From Trichoplax adhaerens (lineage: Eukaryota; Placozoa; Uniplacotomia; Trichoplacea; Trichoplacidae): a stretch of 64,000 bases of DNA. Position numbers and translations under genes: made by a program. The stretch spans positions 86,845-150,844 of the forward strand of contig NW_002060943.1 of NCBI RefSeq assembly GCF_000150275.1. The letters run 5' to 3'. Positions 25,901 through 38,460 of the stretch are shown here, in pieces (positions within the stretch are counted from its first letter, which is position 1; each line of letters starts with the position of its first letter). The notes below the pieces were generated by a model that was given only the letters and a program-made list of their open reading frames with translations, was not told the DNA's origin and made no database searches.

Positions 25901-28900
25901 TATTAGAGCAACTTTATGATAGCAAACTTAAGATTTAGATATATTTTCTAGTTTAAGTAATATAAGTATGTTTTACAAGGTCTGTAGCGTGGGCATCCTC
26001 TCGAAGCTGTGCGTCTCGATGAAACTGATAGCGTTCGACCCTAACTGACTAAGAATTGTACATCAGTTCGTCTGGAGTCTATATGTATTTTACATTAAGG
26101 TTACTTATTTAGCTAGAGAAACAACAATCTTAAATAAAAAATCAACAACCCTCAATGCATTTCACTTTAGCTATTTTATCATTAAATTGAAACTGACTGT
26201 CCAATTACGAAATATTAATGAAATTATAAAAGAATTTTCATACAGGTATCCTAGCAATGGTAGATGAGGAAAGCTATTGTTGCTAATTGTTTGAATTCCA
26301 TTGTAATTTAACGCCCTATAGACAAATTGTTCAGTATTTTAATGCTAATACCAAATAAAATTTTATACTCTTAACACATTTTTTCCTTAATTATGTTTCG
26401 TTAGTAATCATACAAAAAAAATAAGGACTTTTGTTGGTTAAATTACTCTGTAAATCATGATAGCATTATAATAATAAATATATATTTTCCTCATCTCTTG
26501 TACACTTACAGTCGCTTTAAGTTGATTAATCCTTCAAATCTGGTCCTTTTAATCGTAAAGGATGTATTTTGTGCATTTGTTATGATACTAAGCAATTAAT
26601 ATTACGTTAATTAGTCATAATTTCAACTTGTACTGCACAAGACATCATAGCAATAAGTGAATAGATTGCATTCGAGTTGAATTAAATGCTCGGATAACGT
26701 ATTATGCGCTATTAAAATTTGAATAGGAAGTATTAGCTTGTCGTTTTGTCAATAAATATGTGACACTCTGCTTCAATATTCTACTAAAAACCATGGATAC
26801 CGTGTTGCTCAACGTTTCATATCTGAACTTACATCCAAGATAATAATGGATTCTGACTAAAGGTATAGGCAGAATCTACATGACTTGGGTTAATGTATCT
26901 AGATTGGAAACAAACAATTTAGTCCATTTTATTAAACATTTGTAACAGCAGGCCTTTATCTATGCGGTTATTGATAATGTCTTCATAGAATGTATGGTAG
27001 CAATCTCAGCTTAGAAGCAAGTTTAAAACATCAAGAAATTTCATAAAACGGCAGCTCTAACTTTTATGCAATTAATTTTAATGTATATGAGACAGAGATT
27101 TACTTGAAATAGAGTCATAAGCTAATTGATACTTACAAGCGCTGCAACTTCTTCAATGCTGATAAAGCTCTTTCATTGCTTTTTTCCTGACTTATCAATC
27201 TTAATTGTTAATTGAAGATTCATTACGTGAGATTTTGTCTTGAAAATGATGCCTTTTCTAACATTTGCTTTGATAATCTGTCAAAACATTTTGTACTCAC
27301 AGCACTTGAGCATTACTGAAGACTGTAAATGCATCTGGGGATATATCTGATATCGGATTATTTCTTAAATTTCTATTTGTTGTAGAAATTATGATTAAAA
27401 ATTTTTCTTTTAATTCTTTGACATAAATATTGTTCAAAACTACATCTTCGAAGTATTTCTAGCCAGCTTTTGCATAAAAGATGAAAAAGCTAACAGGTTC
27501 CGGCTCTCTAAATATTTTATTATCACTAATTCTATAAACATGAGCCATCGTTAGCTACGACAGATCTTCACCAAAAACGTATAATGTAATTAAACCTCTG
27601 ACCCTGCATACTTATTTGGCAGCCAATAACCTGTAGAGTGCTAATAATAGATTACTTACCGTACTAAACTGACGATTTTACTTTATATTTTTCTACGAAA
27701 TACTGATATGAACATATAATATATTTAATTCTTACACAAAATATAATCTAGGAAGCGGTTTGACGGAAGTAAATGCATCCAAATGAATGGTAAAAATTTG
27801 ATTTCCCTCCATATTTCTGAAACATATTACACAACATTTTTGATATATGAAACCATGGTTTATATCAAAGCAGGATATAAGCAGTTATTTATAACATGTT
27901 TAAAAATATTCTTTTATTAGAAATGCTTCCTTTAAGTTGATGCTATTGAGGACTTACAATGTTCTCAATGCATACATATTTGATAGTGATGTTACATTTA
28001 GGAATGAAATCATGTTTTTTTGTAGTAATCTGTTAAAGTGCAAAATAGTAAAGGCAAATTTTATTATAAATTAACGAATTTTTAATTAATGGAATTGTAG
28101 CAAATTTTTGGCCTAATTAGACAATAATCTCAGGATAAAGGTACGGAAACTTACAAAGTATTCAAACTAATTAAACATTCTCTTAAGGCTCCAAAATTAG
28201 CATGCTTGATATAATTTTCATTAATGGATCTGTAAAAGTACAAAATCAAATTTTACATGGTAAGCCTTATAATTATGGTTTACAGTTACATACATATAAC
28301 CTACATCATACGGTATAGATAAGAATTAAGATGTTTATAAAAACATTTAAGTTCAATTTTTATTCTTAGGCCTATAATAAAGGTTTAATTATTAATTATT
28401 TATGCCTATCTATAGTTGAGATGGTAGTAGCAGTTATCACAAAATCTTATATCAAGAGTATAGCATTATTGCTAAGTTAATGCTTTGAGAAAGACAAATA
28501 GATTAAACTATGGTCATACTTTATATCATTTACAAAAATATGAACACAGACATCAAGACTCTAATTGCACCCTTTAGATCTATATTAACAAACTCACAGG
28601 ATTTTTAGCCGCCTTGAACCAAAGCAGATGTTTTCATTGATAGATTTAAAGCGATTATTATCTAAGTTCCTAATATGCAGCAAATATATCTTAGCGAAGA
28701 ATTTTTCAGGTATAAAAATCTATATTCCTAAAGCGTTATTAGGTGAAAGCATGCTGGTACTCTTTGAAAATCTTACAAATGTTGCAGAGAAATAAGGCCT
28801 TCAAGTGCGCTTTCTGGTACTTGCTCTATCATATTATCTTTTAAGTTCCTAATAGGACAAGGTAATGGAGAAAGCTTTTTAAATTCATAAATTGTATTTA

Positions 28901-31900
28901 AGCGAAATAATTTTCATTTTATTAAATCAATTAACAAGGTGAACTATATAATGCTGCCACGGACTACTCTCTAGATAAAAAAATAAAAAGTATTCTGCTC
29001 TTCTAGATTGCTACAGTCAATTACTATTTTAGCTTAGGTCTGGAACTACCCTCTAGACTGCAATCACAACGGTAAACTTCACAACTTCGAGCTACTTCTA
29101 CTTTATTCCAACTAATACAGCCAACGCTATATTCTCGTGAAAGCTACAAAAATCAATTGCTAAGGAGCAATATTTGCAATTACGAGTCAATCATAAAGCT
29201 TAGTTGACCAAACCTACATAGGAAGAAATCTACTAAACAAATACTTAATCTATACTACTATTGAAGGTGCATTTGCACCTTGACAAATGCATATTTATTT
29301 AGGAATCAATAAATGATATTAGACGATTCTAACCAGCTATGACCCAAGTATTATCAGAATATAAGAAGAATGTATAAGAATAACGTTATCTATAATTCTT
29401 TACCGTTTATTTACGTTTACCATTATTAAATTACAAAATGGCTAAACAATATTTCTATCCGAAAAGTTGATTGTGCTCGTAAATCGTGTAATCTTGAAAA
29501 ATTCGTTCTTACATTGTTTTTAAAGAATACAAGCCATAAAATGTCATATTGCTAATGTCCTTGATTTTGTTCTTGGATAAATTCCTGAAATGCATCAAAA
29601 CGAAATGATATTATTATTCTCTGTAAACTTTTCATTAGTTGGAGAAAATACATGTGCTAGTGTAATACCCATAATAGATTCCTAAGGATATAAATTTTAA
29701 AATAAATAAATTAATAATATACGGTGGTAACCATGATCAGCTTATTAATTAATGCTTAAGATCTACGCTAATTTGGGAATTGATTCGCACAGCATCATAG
29801 CATTTAAGCTACAAAATAACATCTACTTTAAATGGTATGACATATTAATAATTTATAAGTTTATTACATCTTCCTACGCACTAATTTCGTCGTAAGAGCA
29901 GGTGTCGTACTCGATATTACGGTAATTTCAGTAAATAATATTGCTGACTGAGAAATTCTTACAGCGTAATACGGAATTTTGCTAGTTTGGGTATACTTAT
30001 GATGTTTATTCATTCCGCTGTATAATGCAAGTGTATTTGTCGAAAACATATCTTACTATGCTTTAAATTGTTTTAATTTTATGACATTAGAAAATTCATC
30101 GCACCTTTCCTGAATCTAGATTAGTAGTAAAATAAAGGTATTTGACAATATTACTTACAAATCGGTTAGTGTACCAAGTTCTTTGAACGCTTGATCACAT
30201 ATTGTGTAAATGTGACTGTTTTGAAGCGAACTGTAAATTTAAAATGATGAAACAAAAATCTAAATTTACTACTTTATTACAAAATCTACAAATCAGATTT
30301 CTGGAATTACTTATATGATTATTTGATACCGTAAAAGAAATTAAGAATTATACGATCATCAAAATCATTTTACCTTGTAAACAAATTTTATACTTTGAAA
30401 TTAATGTTTAATAACTTTTAGCATTAGAGCTATCGATAAATTTCTAATATGGATATTTTTCTTTGTTTATAATGATAGATAAACGATTAAATATTATAAA
30501 AACATCCGTTATTTCGATATATCTGCATTAGTAGTATTGTAGCTATTAGCTTACAGTTTTTCAAGCCTTGGTAAAAGCTTAATAATCCCACAATCCAGAT
30601 GGTGAATATATCCCATTGTCAATTCGCTTGAAAAATTAATAAAATTTACTATACTTGCATTGATAATTGAACTTATCTAACAGGTAGTTGCTGTATTATA
30701 ATCAAGACATTATCACTACGAATACAACATAACTGCCACTTTTAGTTTCTTATCTGTTTTAAAGGCTACTTTTTTATTCGCCTTAGTTTGTATTTTAACT
30801 AAGTAAAAATTGAAGGCCCTTAATCCTAGTTCACAATTCGACTAAGATGTACTCCAGAGTAAGTCAAACGCTTAATGCTATTATTACATACATCTACGTA
30901 ATACTGGAATATATTTCACATTAGTAGTTACGTAATAGATGATGAAAATATATTATCGTCTCTTACAAAATACAATATGTAAAGGCATAGAATTATTTTT
31001 TTCTAATATATGCCATTGAATTTCAATAGATGGCATAAAATCTATCAAAGGTTCAAATACAGTGAAGCAGCCTAAAAGAATCGATACTAGACCATCAATG
31101 ACAACTATAGAATTCTAAAGGCTTAAGTTTTAAATCAAGCTTTAATAATTAAAAGTCATACTTACAGAATTGTCAGATTAGCCATATTCTGGAATGTAGT
31201 AAAGGCCAAACCTCTATGATTCGTACTAGAGAATAGTCTAAAAGAATTTACCATTGAACTTAAGATGGCATAATTGGATAATTAACATAATAGTTTGCTC
31301 CGTATCTTTTCATTTCCTAAGACAGCAACTGTCATATCATCACTTGATCGATATTGTAATACGGTCTAAAATACTCTTATTCACATACGCGATACTAAGG
31401 TGAGGCATTCCCAGACCAGCCTTTTGTGGTATTTCTTGGATTAAATTACGAGACATATCTCTGCATTATAATTAAGAATTAGTTATTATAGCATTCAATA
31501 AAAGTGTACCTTAATAATGCAAGATTTAACCAGGTTATTTCCATGCTGTATTCTCAAGCGATTGTAAATAATTGTCATAATAAAATTAGTCAGATATTAA
31601 CTATTGTACGCAATAGCAATTTCGTCTACAACTACTGCTACAAAATTCCAATATTACAATTCATTTTGTGTAAATCATCCACTTTTCTTTTAAGTTCTAA
31701 TCTCGAAAATATGTAGCGACAATATTATAAAGTAGGATACGATACTATTTTACATTCGGAAACAGATTCTTTTATTTGATGAAGAAACTGTAGACTGGTA
31801 CTGCTCTAAATTTTAAATAACGGCGGAGATTTTTATGTAAATGATAGAAAACTAGTTGTAAACTTAGAATTTAACGATAAAGAAAGCATTTTTACAAATA

Positions 31901-34363
31901 AATACGATTATATGGTACAAGGTTACATCTACAGTAATGCACAATAATTTAAATTATTACATTGGTATCGTCATATAGCAAATGCAATATTATCTTCAAC
32001 CTACAGACTTTTCAGGTTATTCAAGTTTAGGAACGTATCTACGTCCAAGAATCGTATTAGTGTTTCACTTACTTCCCTAATTAGAATGTCAATAAATTGA
32101 TATAAAATTTCTAAGTGCTTAAATTTACAGTTAGTTTAATCGTCTTTAAGAATAAACTATAAAATAAAGCTGTTATGCAGTTATCTTAATAACACATGAG
32201 TAAATACATAGTCATAATAAATTTAAAACCTAATGTATGCATCAAGTGTCTATGAAAAGTCTGTATCCAGATGCCTTTTAGCATCACGTCCGCTTTAGGA
32301 CCCAAAATACTGACTGTCATGTAACATCCGTGAATAAAAAAGTCTATCGACTCAGCCAACGTTTCTATACAAGCTATAAAATCAAGTCATATTGAAGTAC
32401 AAACTATTTAGTGATATAGCTGTAAATATCAATAATAGTTACCTAAATGACACTATAAAACTCTTCAATTACCTTTGTAATATTGCTGATAGATAGATAA
32501 AATAAATTAATAATTTTTAGTAATTTTTAAATTAATTAAGGAAAAGCTCTTGTGATCTTGTCATATTTGCTATATATTGAGACTGTTACGTTCGCATAGT
32601 ACCAAAATAGTGGATATTACTTCGGTTCAGTTAAAATCAACTAAGCCCAATATACTTGTAATACACCATTGTGGATTATTATTATCGGTACATTACGATA
32701 TTAAACTAGTATTTCTTCTACACATGTGTAGATTTACTGATTAGCAGAAATCAGTCCCTTAGTTACTTAGTTCTTGGATAAAGAGTTGCCTGTTCAGGAT
32801 TATCGTACTATTATTGTTAGTAATATACGGACTACGCGCTTGTAGTTTATTAAGAAATTAATGACTGATAAAGTAGCCAAAGAGTGCATATACATCACTA
32901 AATTTAGGCAGAGTGCCTCTAGCGATCAGTAAACAACGCAATTAGATGAGGTTTTAGGCCAAGATATTTTCGAATATTTTGATCGATCAATTCTTAGATG
33001 TAATAAGCCCAACTCCCTTACAAACTTGTAATAAAACCAATGTTATGATTAAAATATCAAAATTGTTTCCGTTAAGAAGTTTAAATAAATACGTTAATTC
33101 GAGTGATTTGGAGGATTAAAAATTAAATCATAAAAGAAATGTTTTTATATAATGTTTCAGATGCTACTTATAGCAGAAATCAATTTCTTACAATATTTCC
33201 AATTTTTGCAAGGGGTCGAACACATGCTTGGAAAATTCAGTAATAGGATTTTTTGACAACTTCCTGTAAATTAAAGAAACTTATGAGACCTCTAAATTTT
33301 ACCTGATAGTATTATACCGTGATAAATGACTTATAGCACTACGTTCTACTGTGATTTATTTTTATTATTCATATCTACAAATAATACGATTTATAGTTTG
33401 AATCTTTTAAAATATGATTTTTAGGAATAGCTGAAGCGTTTACATGATTCTAAGGTTTCTTAATCCGTTGAAAGCCTTTTCATGAATGGATAGAATGTGA
33501 GATTGTTCAATTTGTCTAATTGAGAAGTATAGCTACAATATTAAGTCATTAGAACGCTACAACCCAATTTTATCATCAATAACTTACAAAACTTGTAAAG
33601 ATTTCAAATTTACGAAGGCATGTTTGTGAATTTTTGTTATATAATTCATTCCTATATTACTATCAGGACAAATATATGTTTTATGTCTTATCATACTTTT
33701 AAATCAAAAATCTTCCACGAAATTAATACCCAAAAAGACTTACAGCAAGCGAAGATTTGGTAAATTCTTGAGATATTCTTGGGATATAGCTTCGCTATTA
33801 AGTAGATTTTGGTACGCATTGCTACATTAATAACATAAGACAACCTCAAAATTTTTTTGATAATACTGTAAATGGACTGTGAAATTAAAAATTAAAATAC
33901 TCTACAATTGATATAGTTACCATATTAATGTATGATTGCACGGCAACGAATATTATATTCCATCTACTATATTCAAAAACGTTACATATTCTAGCTATAC
34001 GCTTATTTTAAGAAATTTTATTTTTCCTTCGTGAATACTTCTTTAATTTCGCCTTATATCTTATTTTGCAATGTATTCTCAAGCAGATTTTGTATTTATG
34101 TGACTAGCATGTGCTAATTTAATACTAACATGGTGTCATTTTGTAACCGTTATTAATTCAAGTTATATCGCAAATTTACAATTCTTACGGCTAAGCGATA
34201 TCTATACAGAAATTACTATATTTCAGGAGCCACTTGATAATTTATCTAGAAATGAAATAGCATAAATCATAAATATTGTTTTAAAACTTACAGTTCATAT
34301 ATCCAAAGTTGAGGAATGGAGGTATCTATCGGAAATTCCTGCATGTAACTGCGGGGCACCATA
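22994..34363 (-). CDS. LGR ectodomain, distal block of 24 single-LRR exons including an N-cap-like exon
   Basis: Same architecture as the proximal block. Coordinates, high to low: 34363-34292, 33821-33744, 33659-33588, 33263-33192, 32076-32005, 31460-31389, 31237-31166, 30626-30555, 30230-30159, 29584-29513, 28848-28777, 28669-28598, 28229-28155, 28029-27958, 27816-27736, 27372-27301, 27199-27137, 26898-26833, 26587-26510, 26048-25977, 24965-24894, 24731-24660, 23320-23249, 23065-22994. Lengths are 72 nt or other multiples of three (63-81), and all are phase 2-2. Clear reads include LDNNRFKSINENICF (28669-28598), LSKNKIKDISNMTFY (29584-29513) and LRNNPISDISPDAF (27372-27301). The most distal exon (34363-34292) reads MQEFPIDTSIPQLWIYEL, the form of an LRR N-cap. 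With the proximal block this gives at least 36 repeats, about 867 residues; vertebrate RXFP1/2 have about ten. Individual exons with non-CT donor ends (for example 31389) are less certain. Confidence 0.8.
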
Positions 34364-34994
34364 CTTGATGATGAAAATTGAATTTAGTTCGTGAATTATG
34401 AGTATAACTTATAGCTATTTTCTTTTAGTGTATAACTCATATATTTTTCGCTATTTGCACCAAATAGACATCTGTATCAGTGTCATGGCACTAGTCTAGC
34501 TATAAGAATCCAAAATGCGTTTAAAAGTCAATTTCTAACTATACTCATGGGAATAGAGTAGCCAACTTGTAGACAGTTTTAGGTATGCTAAGGCTGCCTA
34601 TTAAAAATTAGTAACTATGTTACTATCCCTAAGACAACAAACGAACTACAGTAGCCGTAATATTGTATAACCCTTCACAAATATAGTATAGATAATAATT
34701 TTTATATAAGCTAACTATTTAAAATGCGGTGTGGCACAGATCATCTGTTTATTTTTTTCCAATTGATGATAATAAATACTGTACATCACCCATAGAATTA
34801 AAATAAAAAGAAACTATAACGCTTTTTCATGTAGAAGCTTATCGAAGTCTTAAGAAACAAAAAAAGGAGTCTATCACCTGAATCTTGCAGATTCAAATGA
34901 ATACTGCAATAGATAAAGGTAAATTATGCCCATCGGCTTGAGACATAACTTAATATTGGGATTGTAGACTACAGTATTAGCCATACTTAGGATA

Positions 34995-35625
34995 TCAACG
35001 TAAATAAAGTAGTCGTTTCTATATTGGATCAATGACTGTCCATTGTCAAATGTTGTTAGTAAATTTTAACACGTGTAAAATGCGGTAGAATATTGCTGTA
35101 CTGATTGTAGCTACGAACGTTACGAAAAGTATACTAAAATAAGTCAATTAACTGTTAGAAATTCCTAGTTGTTGTAATTCCATGTTAAATGTAGAGTAGC
35201 ACTGTAATACGTAGAAAACTCGCTGCATGCGTGTAAGCAAGTAACAACTGAAATATGCCTTGTGCATACTGTATAGCCCTCAACGATTCATTTCTTAATT
35301 TCTATTGCCAACGCAACGAGACTCATAAACCGTCAACGAAGAGTAATCAAAGTTATTTCTCAATTATTTACGAGATGAGATGTTGATTATTGACCTTTTT
35401 TGGCATTGTGTTCTACAGACTGTAAACTTCAATGTATGAAAATACTCTAATAGGCTGCTAGATTACCGATGACCATTATCTGCTGCACAGTAATATGTTA
35501 CTAATTATATTCCGCAAAATTAAAATTGAAAATACACGTAGAATGTCTCTAAGATGATTGTAACTACAGATATTATAAAAAAAATTAGAATACTTTCAAA
35601 GCTTACACTGACTGATAGGGTATAA
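34995..35625 (-). repeat. Signal-peptide-like segments, copies B and C (decayed)
   Basis: Copy B (about 34995-35215) matches copy A at 11182-11455 along most of its length, but its open frame is closed by stops soon after the hydrophobic segment. Copy C (about 35405-35625) is more diverged. The hydrophobic helix is kept in the same frame in all three, which suggests it once coded. The position just 5' of the LRR N-cap exon fits former first exons. Confidence 0.45.
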
Positions 35626-36640
35626 TCCATTTCTTAGGTAACTGAATCTTAGAACGAGAAGTACAGACTAAGCTTGTATTTGAACATGAACATTTCTTAA
35701 TACATGGAAGTTGATCTAAAATATAGATGAAAGCAATATACAGCTCAGAGCCATTATACTTTAGTGTTCTTTTCTATGAACTAAAGTAAATTTCGTAACA
35801 AAATCAAAATTTCCAACCTTAAAATAAATATTTGATAATACTACAGATTAAAAAATATATTTAATATTAATTAAAAGGCAAAGCGCTAATTCTATTTATA
35901 TAACATAGTCTAGAAAATTATGAGGTAATATAATTAATCCATCATTCCTTAAGAGAGCGAAACTAAGTAAATGTGAGAATATAATAAACATACGGCAGCG
36001 TTCTTTTTTCATTGAGGTATTAGAAATTTTCCATAAAGGACATAAAGAAGGTTTACAAACTAGAAATAAAAGTGGCATCATGATTGCTACTTTCTAATGA
36101 TAGCACACAATCTATTGCTTGGATATGCGGTTAAATCTTCACATTATTCGTATACTTACTCGAAGCGAAATCGATTTTTTTATGCTTCTTACAAGAATCT
36201 TGGGTGCAATTATTTACGCTATTTGGAATCACTGCAGTATCCAGAGGTACTAAAGCAGAAAATACTAGCATTAATACGGGTGTAAGAATCACAAACAGGT
36301 GCAGCACTATGCCCTTGTGATAAAGTGTTTTCTCAAAAATATAACAAGAACTACAGCTTCTTGTAAACTTTAATTTATTACATAAGATTAGGTTCGTCTA
36401 ACAACTACCAAGGACTATCTAACTTATTACAGCAATATTCACGATTTATATACAATTAGTTTAATTTCAGTTTTAAGCTTAATCGGGCCTGCAGTACAGG
36501 TTTTAATAACTAAACCTGTCATCAGGATCTATGCAAAATATTAAAATCTATCACAGCATTTGTTTAAGATCTTTGTGTAGTCAAAGTGATATTGGTACTT
36601 TTTCGTTTTCAACATCACCATACTTATACTGATAGCTAAC

Positions 36641-36711
36641 CATTTTTAGTAATCTGCATTCCTTGGAAAGCCTCACGATCTATCGTACTAAGAAGTAGGT
36701 TATCGCTAGTG
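36641..36711 (-). pseudogene. Decayed single-LRR exon
   Basis: After an acceptor (gcattag) the sequence reads TSDNLLLSTIDREAFQGMQI, a good LRR core. The expected 72-nt exon would end one base past the only GT (atg/gttagc), so the exon is 71 nt and would shift the frame, and the last conserved leucine is missing. It is either a dead copy of the array or an exon whose donor I misplace. Confidence 0.45.
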
Positions 36712-37555
36712 CTAATGCATAAAGCGACATTACTTATTTCGCCTTGTAGCGATGAACCGCATATCTGACTGTATTAATAGCTATGGTAGTTATATTTAAT
36801 TAAGAAAGTCATATTTCTAATAAGGAATCTTATTACGTTGCTAACATTAGAATATTAGACCTATTGCATAATAGATTGGACAATTTACAATACTAGACAT
36901 TGTTAATTATTAATTATAATTGGTTAAATAAGCATAGTACTAGGCCTATGTGAATGAGTGTACTGCAATGGTGAAGATACCCAACACTTTGTGGTGTTGG
37001 ATAATAACAGAAGAGTAATGACATGTTAAGCATATTGGAAATTACGGTAGGATATATAGATGACCCATTTTAAGGGAAAGTATTTTATTTAATAACTCAA
37101 GTCTGATTTTTGGCAACTTTATTGCAGTAAATATATCTAATGAAATATATTTCAGAAATGCGGATAAAAGCTTCACTCCTTTTGAGACCAGAATTCTTTA
37201 TTTTAGATCAATCTTAATAGTTAAATATAATTCCAGTATTCTAAAGTATTCTACTTTAATCATTTTTAAATCTCATCTGTACGAAGATTATTAATTATAA
37301 GAATTAAATATTTATGTTAGATAGAGAGATTGTTAGATACTTTTATTACACATCCATTAAGGTCTTAAGCTTATCTCATAACTTATCTGAAATGAAAGTT
37401 TATATTTTTCTTTCTTATGTTCATTATTCAAATGCTTACGATCAAATTATTAGCTGATTTTTAGATAATGGGTATTTTGACGCTTAAAAGTAAAGAAGCA
37501 ATATAACCTGAAAATTCAGTAACTATCTTTTACGGTGAAATCAGTAAACACTAAC

Positions 37556-37660
37556 CGCAATCGACTTCGTCGTATCCATTCCTACAATCTAGCTTGCAGT
37601 CACAAAATTGCGATACCATAATTTGCTGTTCAGAATCACCGCAGCGTAAGCCTAAGGCTT
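37556..37660 (-). CDS. LDL-receptor class A-like exon, probably the LGR N-terminus
   Basis: A 105-nt exon, with acceptor gatatag and donor gttagtg. It encodes LRCGDSEQQIMVSQFCDCKLD followed by CRNGYDEVDC. The DxxxDE...C calcium-binding end of an LDLa module is intact (NGYDEVDC for DGSDExxC). The CDG motif reads CDC, and the cysteine expected before the isoleucine is glutamine. LDLa modules sit N-terminal to the LRRs in RXFP1/2 and GRL101, which fits its position 5' of the LRR array on the same strand. Signal-peptide and neighbouring exons were not found, so membership of the same transcript is inferred. Confidence 0.65.
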
Positions 37661-37809
37661 CTATATCATAAAAGATAATAATAAGAGAAACATCACAGTT
37701 TACAATTGTGGATAGGTTTACAGTTAAGGTATTTAATAATCTCTATTTTGTTAACAAATGCTTGCGATATGAAGAAAAAGATCATGAAGATAAATTACTA
37801 TTGGGTCTA

Positions 37810-38460
37810 AATTTTTTCATACATACCTTGAATAAGTAAGTTTATAGCCACAATTCTTAAAATTAAAACGTGGAATTTATTCACTCGCTTCATGTTCACT
37901 TTCATCCGTATTCAGATTAACGAATTTAATTGTTGTTCCGTCACATTTTATAACTTAACGAAGGGCATAGATAGGCGTTGAAATAGATTATAATTTTAAT
38001 TGGCTACTTTTCAAATAGTTAATCCTTTGACTGTTTTGTTTATTGTGGCTGGATGAAAAACTATATTGAATTCTTCATAATTTCTGAAGAAAAGAGTAAT
38101 TCGAATACGCACACATATATCAAACTTTTGTTATACAATAATATAAAGTATAATTTGTGAAGAATAGATTGTAAAGTGAACCTACACACTCCAACTTTTT
38201 CTCTCAAGTTCAAAAGACTTTGTAGCCATAACTCGTAAGACTTCTACGTGAAGACTATTCATTAGCTTTGCTTAGCTTATTGGCTTAACGAATTTGACTT
38301 TTGTGCCTCTGATTTTATGAATCGGCTTTGGCGTTAAAGTAGACTATTCTAGTTGGTTTTATTTCAAATGGTTTAATTAGTTGATTCTTTTTAGTTGTGA
38401 TTTGGAAATATCGGTCTAAATTTTCTCTAATTACGATATCGATAATCTCAGAGGGTGGAT
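37810..38460. repeat. Diverged tandem duplication
   Basis: About 37830-38090 and 38190-38440 align over most of their length: 'tt.tagccata/ca..tc.ta', 'tattcact/attagct', 'aacgaattt.a.tt.tgt.cc', 'ggc.t.g.cgtt.aa.tagatta', 'tttcaaat.gtt'. On the minus strand both contain a similar peptide core (RIVYFNA and KIIIYFNA) broken by stops, so this may be a duplicated decayed exon. Confidence 0.45.

Larger units (their letters stand above)
34364..37555. other. Region between LRR exons and the LDLa exon, no firm exon
   Basis: It contains the two degraded signal-peptide-like copies, a decayed LRR exon (36641-36711) and AT-rich sequence. Since the LDLa exon ends in phase 1 and the N-cap exon starts in phase 2, at least one exon of the receptor should be hidden here. 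A cysteine-bearing stretch near 36060-35990 on the minus strand (CKPSLCPLWK) is a weak candidate. Confidence 0.4.
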
